From: an uncultured Bacteroidota bacterium
GTDB lineage: Bacteria; Bacteroidota; Bacteroidia; Chitinophagales; Chitinophagaceae
Direction of reading: 5' to 3'
Length of the DNA stretch: 36,785 nt
NCBI GenBank assembly: GCA_903887005.1
Contig: CAISOH010000034.1
Span: 1-36,785 of the forward strand
Made by a program: the position numbers and the translations under genes
Part shown: piece by piece, positions 22,849 to 30,977 of the stretch
Numbering within the stretch: position 1 is the first letter of the stretch
How the letters are laid out: each line of letters begins with the position of its first letter
The notes under the pieces: generated by a model
Told to the model about the DNA's origin: nothing
Database searches by the model: none
What the model saw: the letters and a program-made list of their open reading frames with translations, nothing else

Positions 22849-24978
22849 ATGGAAGCAGAATTAATGGAGCCTGTCAAAAAAGCAGTTCATGAACTGGATG
22901 CACTGTTTAAACCAAGGTCAATAGCCATAATAGGCGCATCTCAGAAAGAGTTATCAATCGGGAATGTAATTATAAAAAATCTCGTTCATTATGGTTATAC
23001 CGGGGCCTTATATCCCATTAACCCGAAGATGGATGAAATACGGGGGATTAAAGCATATCCTACCATATTTGAAGTGCCTGATGAAATTGACCTGGCGCAT
23101 GTAATCATTCCTGCAAAATTCGTTCCCCAAACCATTGAAGATTGCGGGAAAAAGGGTATTAAGGCAGTAATAATAAATTCCGCAGGCTTTAGTGAGATGG
23201 GTGAAGAAGGCGTAGCCTTGCAAAATGAATTTTTGTCTATTGCTAAGAAATATGGCATCAGGATTTTCGGCCCTAATTGCCAGGGAATCATAAACTCAGA
23301 TCCTGAATATAAAGCCTATTGTGATTTTACCTTCACTTTCCCGAAACCGGGAAAAATTTCTATTGTTGCCCTTAGCGGTGGTGTAGGCGCCTTCATTATG
23401 CAAAGCCTTTTTGATTTGGATATTGGGATGCGGATGTATGCATCTAACGGCAATGCATCTGATGTATCTATACCTGATGTGATAAAATATTATGGGGATG
23501 ATGAGGAAACAAAAGCTATAATACTTTATACAGAAGGATTGTCAAATCCGCTGGAATTTATGGAAGTGGCAAAATCGGTAACCAAAAAGAAACCGATACT
23601 TGCCATGAAAGCCGGCAGAACTGAAGAGGGTGCAAAAGCTGCTGCCTCTCATACAGGCTCGCTTGCAGGGGTTGATATTTCTACAGAGCTTATTTTTGAA
23701 AAAACCGGAATTCTCGCTTTTAATAATGAAGAAGAATTATGCCAGGTAGCAATGGCTTTTGCAACTCAGCCTTTTCCAAAAGGGAATAGGGTAGGAGTAA
23801 TTACCAATACCGGGGGGCCTGCAGTAATAGCTACTGATGAATTGATTAATTCAGGGCTTAGGTTGCCTGCTCTTTCTGAAAAAGCAAAAAGTATTTTGCA
23901 GACAACCATGTTGCCTGAAGCGACTATCGGTAACCCGATAGATGTTGTTGCTACGGGAGGAGGCGCACATTTCAGAAGTGCAATGGATGTGCTTATGGAG
24001 GAAGATGAAATTGATTCTATTTATATCAATTTTGTAACAGCGCCGTTTACGGATACTGATGAAGTTGCAAGAAATATTGTTGAGGTAAGCCAGTTGAAGA
24101 AGAAACCGGTTGTATGCAATTTCATGACTAATATGAGCCTGGAACGTTTCCAGGAGACGGCAAGGATACTAAAAGACGGAGGCGTTCCGTGTTATAGTTT
24201 TCCAACCACAGCTGCAAAAGCGCTTGGAGCTCTATATCGTTACAGTAAAACCAGGTCAAGAAATATAGGCGAGCCAAAAGACTTTCCGGGAATTGATAAA
24301 AAGAAGGCGGATGTCATAATCAGGCAGGCTCAGAAAGAAGGTAAATCTTACCTGGCAGCTGATGGTGTTTATGAAATACTGACAGCCTATGGCATACCTG
24401 TAGCAGATTGGTGGTTGGCCAATGATATATTTGAGGCGGAAAGTGCTGCTGAAAATATAGGGTACCCGGTTGTCATTAAGGTCGAATCTTCTGCAATCGT
24501 TCATAAAAGTGATATAGGTGGAGTGGCAATTAACCTGAAAAATGCCGCAGAAGTAACGGAGACCCTGGAAAAAATGAAATTAAAATTTGGTACCAGGAAT
24601 GTAAAATACTTAGTTCAGAAATTTCTTCCCGGAGGAAAGGAGTTGATTGCAGGCGTAAGTACCAAAGCTGGGTTGGGGCATCTGATCATGTTTGGGCTGG
24701 GAGGTATTTATGTGGAAGTATTGAAAGATGTTGTTTTTAAAATAGCGCCTGTTACTGAGTTGGAAGCAGGAGAAATGTTATCCTCTATTAAGGCGGCAAA
24801 ATTATTGGATGGCGTAAGAGGGGAGAAAGCTATCAATAAGGAAATGGTAATTGATATAATACAACGCGTGTCAAAGTTAGTGACTGACTTCCCGATGATT
24901 ACTGAAATGGATATGAACCCAATCATCGCTATTCATGACAAAGTATATGTGGTGGATGCCAGGATAAAAATTGACTAA
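22849..24978 (+). CDS. ADP-forming acyl-CoA synthetase (fused alpha-beta, NDP-forming)
   Basis: 709 residues. N-terminal CoA-binding domain (SIAIIGASQ, about 24-32; YPINPK; NSAGFSEMG; GPNCQGI), succinyl-CoA-ligase-like domains with the phospho-histidine motif AGRTEEGAKAAASHTGS (His268), and a C-terminal ATP-grasp (AYGIPVADWW about 510, YPVVIKVESS, IGGVAINL, KFLPGGKELIAGVS). These enzymes interconvert acyl-CoA + ADP + Pi with acid + ATP. It may make benzoyl-CoA from benzoate, or harvest ATP from a product CoA ester; the sequence does not decide. No AMP-forming benzoate-CoA ligase is present here. It ends 10 bases before the third dehydratase-type subunit. Confidence 0.9.
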   Translation: MEAELMEPVKKAVHELDALFKPRSIAIIGASQKELSIGNVIIKNLVHYGYTGALYPINPKMDEIRGIKAYPTIFEVPDEIDLAHVIIPAKFVPQTIEDCGKKGIKAVIINSAGFSEMGEEGVALQNEFLSIAKKYGIRIFGPNCQGIINSDPEYKAYCDFTFTFPKPGKISIVALSGGVGAFIMQSLFDLDIGMRMYASNGNASDVSIPDVIKYYGDDEETKAIILYTEGLSNPLEFMEVAKSVTKKKPILAMKAGRTEEGAKAAASHTGSLAGVDISTELIFEKTGILAFNNEEELCQVAMAFATQPFPKGNRVGVITNTGGPAVIATDELINSGLRLPALSEKAKSILQTTMLPEATIGNPIDVVATGGGAHFRSAMDVLMEEDEIDSIYINFVTAPFTDTDEVARNIVEVSQLKKKPVVCNFMTNMSLERFQETARILKDGGVPCYSFPTTAAKALGALYRYSKTRSRNIGEPKDFPGIDKKKADVIIRQAQKEGKSYLAADGVYEILTAYGIPVADWWLANDIFEAESAAENIGYPVVIKVESSAIVHKSDIGGVAINLKNAAEVTETLEKMKLKFGTRNVKYLVQKFLPGGKELIAGVSTKAGLGHLIMFGLGGIYVEVLKDVVFKIAPVTELEAGEMLSSIKAAKLLDGVRGEKAINKEMVIDIIQRVSKLVTDFPMITEMDMNPIIAIHDKVYVVDARIKID

Positions 24979-24988
24979 ATAATTAATT

Positions 24989-26206
24989 ATGTATAAAATT
25001 GAATCGGCAAAATATTTGAAGGAAATAATGGGTAATTATTTCCTGGGAATGAAAGACAAGAGCAAAAAATATGCATGGTGTACAAGTGTCGGACCGGCGG
25101 AACTATTGCGGTCATTTGGTTTTGAAGTTCATTTTCCGGAAAATCATGGTGCTCTTTTAGGGACCTCCCGCACAGCCGGAGATTTTATTCCGGAATCTGA
25201 GAAACTGGGCTACTCCAATGACATCTGTTCTTATTTAACTGCTGACATTGGATCCTATCTGAAGAAAGAAACTCCGCTTACAAAACATTATGGTTTGAAT
25301 GGCCCGCCAAGACCAGACATTATTGTTTATAATACCAATCAGTGCCGCGAGGTGCAGGATTGGTTTTGTTATTTTGGTAAGGAATTGGATTGCCCTGTTG
25401 TAGGGATTTGTCCGCCTCGGCATTTAGATGAAGTAACTAAGGAAGCTATTGATGATGTAGCTACTCAGTTTAAGAATATGATACCTGTATGTGAACAGGT
25501 AAGCGGGCAAAAATTTGATATTGACAAGTTTAGAGAAACCCTGAGGTTAAGTAAAGAAGCAACTGATTTGTGGAAACAAGTATTGTGGACAGCAACAGCT
25601 TCGCCTTCGCCCATTAGTTTCTTTGATGCAACGATTCACATGGGACCGATTGTAGTGTTAAGAGGAACGCAGATCGCAAAGGACTATTACAAGTTGTTGC
25701 TGGATGAGTTACAAGGTAATGTTGTGAAAGGAATTGGATTCCTGGAAAATGAGAAGTGCCGTATTTACTGGGATGGAATGCCTATATGGGGCAAATTAAG
25801 GCCGCTGTCAGAATTATTTATTCAGAATAATGCGGCAATTGTAGCATCTACTTATTGTAATAGCTGGGTATTTGATGCATTTGATGAAAGAAATCCTTTT
25901 GAATCTTCCGCAAAAGCATACACGGAAATTTTCATTAACAGAAGCGAAAGTGCAAAAGAAAAGATTTTGGCAGGACTTGTCAGAGATTTCAACATCGATG
26001 GATTGATATTTCATGAAGCAAAAACCTGTGCCAACAATTCAAATTCCCGGTTTGGTATGCCACAGCGCCTTAGGGAATCATTAGGTATCCCGACCTTGAT
26101 TATTGAAGGAGACCTTTGTGATCTCCGGTTTTATTCAGAAGGCCAGAGCATAACAAAAATTGAAACATTTATCGAGCAAATAGAAAGTTCTAAAGTTTAT
26201 AGCTAA
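24989..26206 (+). CDS. Third BcrB/HgdB-type Fe-S subunit (unassigned reductase/dehydratase)
   Basis: 405 residues, 2-hydroxyacyl-CoA dehydratase family. Three Cys line up with BcrB cluster ligands: Cys80 (NDICSYLTADIG), Cys119 (NTNQCREVQDW) and Cys347 (EAKTCANNSNSR). Shared family features include MGPIVVLRGT (about 222) and IVASTYCNSWVFD. It lacks the BcrB Cys332/Cys335 pair and is about 30 residues shorter. Dehydratases and reductases of this family normally use two different such subunits; here only one is encoded next to an activator (the fusion at 26788). It either pairs with BcrB or BcrC, forms a homodimer, or has a partner elsewhere. Substrate not predictable. Confidence 0.85.
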   Translation: MYKIESAKYLKEIMGNYFLGMKDKSKKYAWCTSVGPAELLRSFGFEVHFPENHGALLGTSRTAGDFIPESEKLGYSNDICSYLTADIGSYLKKETPLTKHYGLNGPPRPDIIVYNTNQCREVQDWFCYFGKELDCPVVGICPPRHLDEVTKEAIDDVATQFKNMIPVCEQVSGQKFDIDKFRETLRLSKEATDLWKQVLWTATASPSPISFFDATIHMGPIVVLRGTQIAKDYYKLLLDELQGNVVKGIGFLENEKCRIYWDGMPIWGKLRPLSELFIQNNAAIVASTYCNSWVFDAFDERNPFESSAKAYTEIFINRSESAKEKILAGLVRDFNIDGLIFHEAKTCANNSNSRFGMPQRLRESLGIPTLIIEGDLCDLRFYSEGQSITKIETFIEQIESSKVYS

Positions 26207-26231
26207 TAAACTGTGAGGTATAAAAACCGGT

Positions 26232-26714
26232 ATGAGCGCATATACGTCAATTGAAAACAAGGTACATAAACTTTCCAATGGACAATTGGTGGATACTGCA
26301 TTATTGGAGCAGGAGATAAAGAAAATTTGCCATTATGTACAAGATGTCACAATAACTGTGAAGGATGAGAAATACCTTACTGCAATAATCTTTCCAAACA
26401 GGAAATTGTTTTCAAATCCCGATTATCAAAAGACGCCGGAGGAAGGTTGTTTTTGCCCAAGGAATTTGAATGAAATTGGCAAATGTCTTTCCGGCTGCAT
26501 GAATACAATGAACCTGGGCCTTTTGCCCGGCTATGCAAAAATAAATTCTGCAGTAATTATTAACACCGCATTATCTGTAGAAGATGGTACTCTTACTCCT
26601 GCATTAGGAGTGATTGACGATAATGTTATCAGGAAGTATAAAGATCACCTTGATAATCTTTACGGAGGTAAGATCCAGGTAAAAGAAGAGGTTTTTAATA
26701 TGCAATTTAATTAG
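26232..26714 (+). CDS. Free-standing C-terminal domain of a long-chain acyl-CoA synthetase
   Basis: 160 residues. It matches only the mobile C-terminal domain of AMP-forming long-chain acyl-CoA synthetases: HKLSNGQLVDTALLEQEI, YVQDVTITVKDEKYLTAIIF-type hydrophobic strand pair, and TLTPALGVIDDNVIRKYKDH then LDNLY. In complete enzymes this last block reads LTPTLKxKRxxV; here the Lys and Arg are replaced (ALGVIDD). An inserted CFCPRNLNEIGKCLSGC (four Cys) sits in the middle. The adenylation domain is absent: the 25 bases before it follow another gene's stop. It is a degenerate or repurposed domain, perhaps a CoA-ester-binding or Fe-S/metal partner. Confidence 0.7.
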   Translation: MSAYTSIENKVHKLSNGQLVDTALLEQEIKKICHYVQDVTITVKDEKYLTAIIFPNRKLFSNPDYQKTPEEGCFCPRNLNEIGKCLSGCMNTMNLGLLPGYAKINSAVIINTALSVEDGTLTPALGVIDDNVIRKYKDHLDNLYGGKIQVKEEVFNMQFN

Positions 26715-26787
26715 TGATGTGGGCTTAAGAATAATAGGGATCTGGATGTTTGACCGATAAAATTTATAACCTGCTTTAATTATATTG

Positions 26788-28638
26788 ATGAAAGAGGAAA
26801 ATGGAATAAAAGTTGGGATCATTGGTGTTGGCCCTGTGGGGATGATTCTTGCCGTAAAGCTAATGGAAGCCGGATGTGAAGTTGCAATCTGCGATAAGGA
26901 TGAATTTAAGCTGAAAAAAATCAGGGAAGAGGGGATCGTGCTCCAAAATGTCTTTGAGTCAACAACAAGATTTGACAAGGTTTATAGCTCGGTAAAGGAA
27001 ATGGCCCCGCTTGACCTCGACTATCTTGTTTTCTCCTTGAAATCTTATCATACACCCGGTGCAGTCAGGGAAGCGGAAGTTCTTAAAACTGATAAGTTAA
27101 CCGTGATTGCTGCGCAAAATGGCATTGATGTGGAAGGGCTTTTAATTCCTACTTTCGGGGAATCGAGAACTATGCGTATGATCATTAACTACGCAGGTAA
27201 CATGTTTAATCCCAATACGGTTAGAGTATCCTTTTTCACTCCTCCGAATTATATAGGGTCTGTAGATGATAACAGGACAGAGCAGGCAAAAAGATTTGCG
27301 GATATTTTAAACAAAGTAGATTTTAAAACGGAGAGTATTAATTCATTTGAATTAGTAAAAAGGGTTTGGGAAAAAACTATACTTAACGCTTCTCTTAGCC
27401 CGTTGTGCGGTGTTGGGAGATTGACCATGGCTGAGGCTATGGCGGATCCGGATACTGTCGAATTGGTGGAGCAAATTATCAGTGAAGGAATCGAAGTAGC
27501 GGAAAAAGAAAAAATAAGGTTCCCCGATGAATTTGTACGAAACTGCATGAGGTACCTGAGAAAAGGAGGCGATCACTTTCCTTCTCTCGCAATTGATATA
27601 ATCAACAACCGGCAAACGGAGATTGATTACTTCAATGGAAAAATTGTGGAGTACGGCAAAAAGCATTATGTAAAAACTTCCCTGAACCTGTCTTTTACCA
27701 ATATGGTGAAAGCTATGACTAACAAAAATGTTTTGTCAAGAATGCCCGGCGTGATGGGTGAGTTGAATAAAAAGATCGTCAACAAGGGACTGATAGAAAA
27801 AGATAAGTCATCAGTTTATTATAAAGAATTAAATTGTTTTCTTGGGATTGATCTTGGTTCTGCCTATACGAAGTTTACTGTGATTGACGGGAAAGGCAAC
27901 CCGGTTTTCAGGTATCTTTTACAAACCTTAAACAAAGACCGGCAGGCCATGAAGGCCGTTATTCAGGCTATCCATGGTGTGTTTAACATTAAATACAGTT
28001 GTGCTACTGGTTATGGAAGAAAACATTTTACAGAAACAGACATCGTAAAAACAGAAATCAATTGCGGGGCAGCAGGTGTTTCGGAATATTTCAGCGGAGC
28101 TAAAAATATTATAGATATCGGAGGCGAAGACATTAAGGTGCTGCAATGCAATAATGAGAATCACGTTGTCAACTTTTACATGAATGACAAGTGTGCCGCG
28201 GGTACCGGTGCATTTCTATCTGAAATAGCTGAAAGGGCGGGCATAAATGATGCAGATATGAGCAGCCTTGCCGCTCATTCTGCATATGAGAAGGAATTGA
28301 ATAGCTTCTGCGCGGTATTTGCCAAAACTGAAATTATGAATTGGGTTTTTGACGGAATGCCTGCTCCGGATATTGCGCGTGGGATCTATATTTCGATTGC
28401 CAATAAAGTGGCTAAAATGAAAATGGTTCCCGGCATTCCGATTTATATGATTGGAGGCGTTATTGCTTATCATCCTTATTTAAGCAATTTGCTCGCCGAT
28501 AAATTTGGCAAGGAAATTAAAACAGTAGAGCATCCTCAATATATTGTTTCCTATGGGGCTGCTAACATTGCAAAGCAACATTGGATGCAGAAATCCGAAC
28601 CGGTACCAGATGTTATTTTAACAACAAAAATTATTTAA
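26788..28638 (+). CDS. Fusion: ketopantoate-reductase-type enzyme + dehydratase/BCR activator ATPase
   Basis: 616 residues from ATG 26788 (a TTG at 26785 also fits the frame). Residues ~1-320 are a whole PanE/ApbA-type 2-oxoacid reductase: KVGIIGVGPVGMILA (NADPH loop), catalytic-type Lys196 and Asn200 in WEKTILNASLSP, and TEIDYFNGKIVEYGKK with Glu278. Residues ~350-616 are a whole activator: LGIDLGSAYTKFTV (352-365), CATGYGR, DIGGEDIKVLQ, NDKCAAGTGAFL (Cys469) and FCAVFAKTEIM (Cys508), the pair that holds the dimer-bridging cluster. The two halves keep their catalytic residues, so both may be active. It is 9 bases before the thiolase gene. The fusion is not a common architecture. Confidence 0.85.
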   Translation: MKEENGIKVGIIGVGPVGMILAVKLMEAGCEVAICDKDEFKLKKIREEGIVLQNVFESTTRFDKVYSSVKEMAPLDLDYLVFSLKSYHTPGAVREAEVLKTDKLTVIAAQNGIDVEGLLIPTFGESRTMRMIINYAGNMFNPNTVRVSFFTPPNYIGSVDDNRTEQAKRFADILNKVDFKTESINSFELVKRVWEKTILNASLSPLCGVGRLTMAEAMADPDTVELVEQIISEGIEVAEKEKIRFPDEFVRNCMRYLRKGGDHFPSLAIDIINNRQTEIDYFNGKIVEYGKKHYVKTSLNLSFTNMVKAMTNKNVLSRMPGVMGELNKKIVNKGLIEKDKSSVYYKELNCFLGIDLGSAYTKFTVIDGKGNPVFRYLLQTLNKDRQAMKAVIQAIHGVFNIKYSCATGYGRKHFTETDIVKTEINCGAAGVSEYFSGAKNIIDIGGEDIKVLQCNNENHVVNFYMNDKCAAGTGAFLSEIAERAGINDADMSSLAAHSAYEKELNSFCAVFAKTEIMNWVFDGMPAPDIARGIYISIANKVAKMKMVPGIPIYMIGGVIAYHPYLSNLLADKFGKEIKTVEHPQYIVSYGAANIAKQHWMQKSEPVPDVILTTKII

Positions 28639-28647
28639 ACATAAAAA

Positions 28648-29907
28648 ATGAAAGCATACCATAATAAAGAAAAAGGTTTTGGAATTATTTACGATGATAT
28701 TTTTTTAGTGAATGGCGCACGGACGCCATTTGGGAAATTATGCGGCACCCTTGCCAATATTTCCCCCACTGATTTAGGGATTTATGCATGTAGGGCAGCC
28801 ATTGCAAAATCAGGTATTTCTCCTGATGATATTGACCAGGTGATGATGGCAAACATCGGACAAAGTTCCTTTGACTCTTATTTCCTGCCCCGGCATATTG
28901 GTTTATACTCAGGCGTTCCACAAACCATTCCTGCTGTGATGTTGCAGCGTATCTGTGGTTCAGGTTTTGAAACTATGACTGCCGGAGCAGACCAGATTAC
29001 ACTTGGTAAAGCGGATGTTGCGCTGTGCGGTGGTACGGAAAATATGTCGCTGGCGCCTACAGTCAGTTATGGGAACAGGATGGGATATGCTTTAGGACGT
29101 GTGGAATTCAAAGATTTTCTTTGGGAAGCGCTGAATGATACTTCTGGTGTGCCAATGGGATGTACCGCAGAAAACGTTGCTAAACAATACAAGATTACAA
29201 GGCAGGAAACAGATGAGTTTGGAAAGCTTTCTGTTGACAGGGCTATTGCCGCAACACAAAGAGGGTATTTCAAAGATGAAATTACCCCGATCAATGCTGC
29301 CGTGTTCGAAGCTGAAGGATTAAAACCAAGGAAAGTATCTCTATCAAAGAAAATAGTTGATTTTGTTACTGATGAAAATATTCGCGTTTCTTCTCTTGAG
29401 GATATGGCAAAACTGCCCACCGTATTTGAAAAAGACGGTGTTCAGACTGCTGCAAACTCAAGTGGAATAGTAGATGGCGCTGCTTCTGCAATAGTTGCTA
29501 AAAAATCGTTTTTATCAGCCAGGAATATTAACCCGCTGACACGGATAGTTGCTTCTGCCACAAGCGCTATTGATCCGAAAGTGATGGGATTAGGGCCTGT
29601 GCCTGCAATCAGGCTATTGCTGGAAATGACCGGTTTGGAAATTGGTGATATTGGCCTGGTTGAAATAAATGAAGCTTTTGCTGCGCAGTTCATTGGTTGT
29701 GAAAGAGAATTAGGGTTAGACAGGAATATCTGCAACGTTAACGGAGGCGCCATCGCGTATGGACACCCGCTGGCAGCAAGTGGCCTGAGATTATCATTGA
29801 CCCTGTCGAGGGAAATGAACATCAGGAAAGTAAGATATGGAATAGCTTCAGCCTGTATTGGCGGCGGACAGGGAAATGCAATTTTATTTGAGAACTTAAA
29901 TATGTAA
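28648..29907 (+). CDS. Acetyl-CoA C-acyltransferase (thiolase)
   Basis: 419 residues. Thiolase II family signatures: NGARTPFGKLCGTL (about 24-37), nucleophile Cys in QRICGSGFETMTAG (about 98), GGTENMSLAP, INEAFAAQ, GGAIAYGHPLAASG (His) and CIGGGQGNAI (second Cys). Expected role in this cluster: cleave 3-oxopimelyl-CoA to glutaryl-CoA and acetyl-CoA. An extra ~15 residues precede the usual start; the first ATG is used because it sits 9 bases after the previous stop. Tightly coupled to had (2 bases between). Confidence 0.93.
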   Translation: MKAYHNKEKGFGIIYDDIFLVNGARTPFGKLCGTLANISPTDLGIYACRAAIAKSGISPDDIDQVMMANIGQSSFDSYFLPRHIGLYSGVPQTIPAVMLQRICGSGFETMTAGADQITLGKADVALCGGTENMSLAPTVSYGNRMGYALGRVEFKDFLWEALNDTSGVPMGCTAENVAKQYKITRQETDEFGKLSVDRAIAATQRGYFKDEITPINAAVFEAEGLKPRKVSLSKKIVDFVTDENIRVSSLEDMAKLPTVFEKDGVQTAANSSGIVDGAASAIVAKKSFLSARNINPLTRIVASATSAIDPKVMGLGPVPAIRLLLEMTGLEIGDIGLVEINEAFAAQFIGCERELGLDRNICNVNGGAIAYGHPLAASGLRLSLTLSREMNIRKVRYGIASACIGGGQGNAILFENLNM

Positions 29908-29909
29908 CA

Positions 29910-30977
29910 ATGACTGATCAAAAAATTTATCAGTGGCAAATGACTGCCCTTGATAAAGAATTTTCCCTTGTTGAGCAACCTGTACCCGTATTAAAAGACG
30001 GAGAAGCATTGGTTAAAGTTGCCGGATGCGGCGTTTGTCATACAGATATTAGCTTCTGGCACCATGGTGTGCAGACTAAACATGCCTTACCGCTTACCCT
30101 TGGTCATGAGATCAGCGGCACGGTTGTAAGTGGGCCTGTTGAATGGCTGAATAAAAACGTTATCATACCGGCCGTTCTTCCATGTGGAGAATGTGAATTA
30201 TGCAAAAAAGGCCGTAGTAACATTTGCCGTAATCAACTAATGCCGGGTAACGATTTTGATGGCGGTTTTGCATCACACATCAAAGTGCCTGCTAAGTATT
30301 TGTGCCCGGTTCCGGATGCTGTATTGGAAAAATACTCCTTACAGCAACTCTCCATTATTGCCGATGCGGTTTCTACTCCATACCAGGTAATGAAAAAGGC
30401 GGAGATTGAATCAGGAGATCTTGCCATTGTCATCGGTGTTGGTGGGGTAGGGATATATGGAGCGCAAATCGCGAAAATATTCGGAGCGAAAGTGATAGCA
30501 TTGGATGTGAATGAAGAAAAACTTGCTATCGCTAAACAAAATGGTATTGATGCAACGATCAACATTAAAGGGCTTGATATAAAAGAAATAAAGGACAAGG
30601 TAAAAGCTACAGTGAAAGAACTCAAAGCGTCTCCTTTTTGCTGGAAGATATTTGAAATGTCAGGTACAAAAGCCGGACAGGAAGTTGCATTTAACCTGGT
30701 CACTTTTGCTTCAACACTTTCGATTGTCGGATTTACTATGGATAAAGTGGAAGTACGCCTTAGCAACTTAATGGCTTTTGATGCAAAATTGATTGGTACC
30801 TGGGGTTGCAAACCAGAACTGTATCCTGAAGTGGTACAGCTGGTTGCTAATGACCAGTTACATATTGATGAGTTTGTACAGACATTCCCAATGTCTCAGA
30901 TCAATGAAGTTTTCAGAAATACCCTGGAACATAAATATATCAAGCGTTCAGTGCTTGTACCTGATTTTAACAACTAA
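29910..30977 (+). CDS. had: 6-hydroxycyclohex-1-ene-1-carbonyl-CoA dehydrogenase
   Basis: 355 residues, zinc-dependent medium-chain dehydrogenase. Catalytic-zinc ligands in GCGVCHTD (Cys about 38) and LTLGHEISG (His, Glu). Structural-zinc Cys cluster CGECELCKKGRSNIC (about 91-105). NAD(P) motif IGVGGVGIYG (about 172-181). It oxidises 6-hydroxycyclohex-1-ene-1-carbonyl-CoA to the 6-oxo compound. Length and neighbours (oah directly after, no gap) match the dch-had-oah set of Thauera. The specific call rests on neighbours plus family-like sequence (YQWQM and FWHHG starts); family alone would only give MDR. Confidence 0.9.
   Translation: MTDQKIYQWQMTALDKEFSLVEQPVPVLKDGEALVKVAGCGVCHTDISFWHHGVQTKHALPLTLGHEISGTVVSGPVEWLNKNVIIPAVLPCGECELCKKGRSNICRNQLMPGNDFDGGFASHIKVPAKYLCPVPDAVLEKYSLQQLSIIADAVSTPYQVMKKAEIESGDLAIVIGVGGVGIYGAQIAKIFGAKVIALDVNEEKLAIAKQNGIDATINIKGLDIKEIKDKVKATVKELKASPFCWKIFEMSGTKAGQEVAFNLVTFASTLSIVGFTMDKVEVRLSNLMAFDAKLIGTWGCKPELYPEVVQLVANDQLHIDEFVQTFPMSQINEVFRNTLEHKYIKRSVLVPDFNN

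Noticed and set aside
26232-26714. The 160-residue protein as a frameshifted full acyl-CoA synthetase
   Set aside because: The sequence before it is the coding region of the 405-residue subunit plus 25 bases; no adenylation-domain remnant in any frame.
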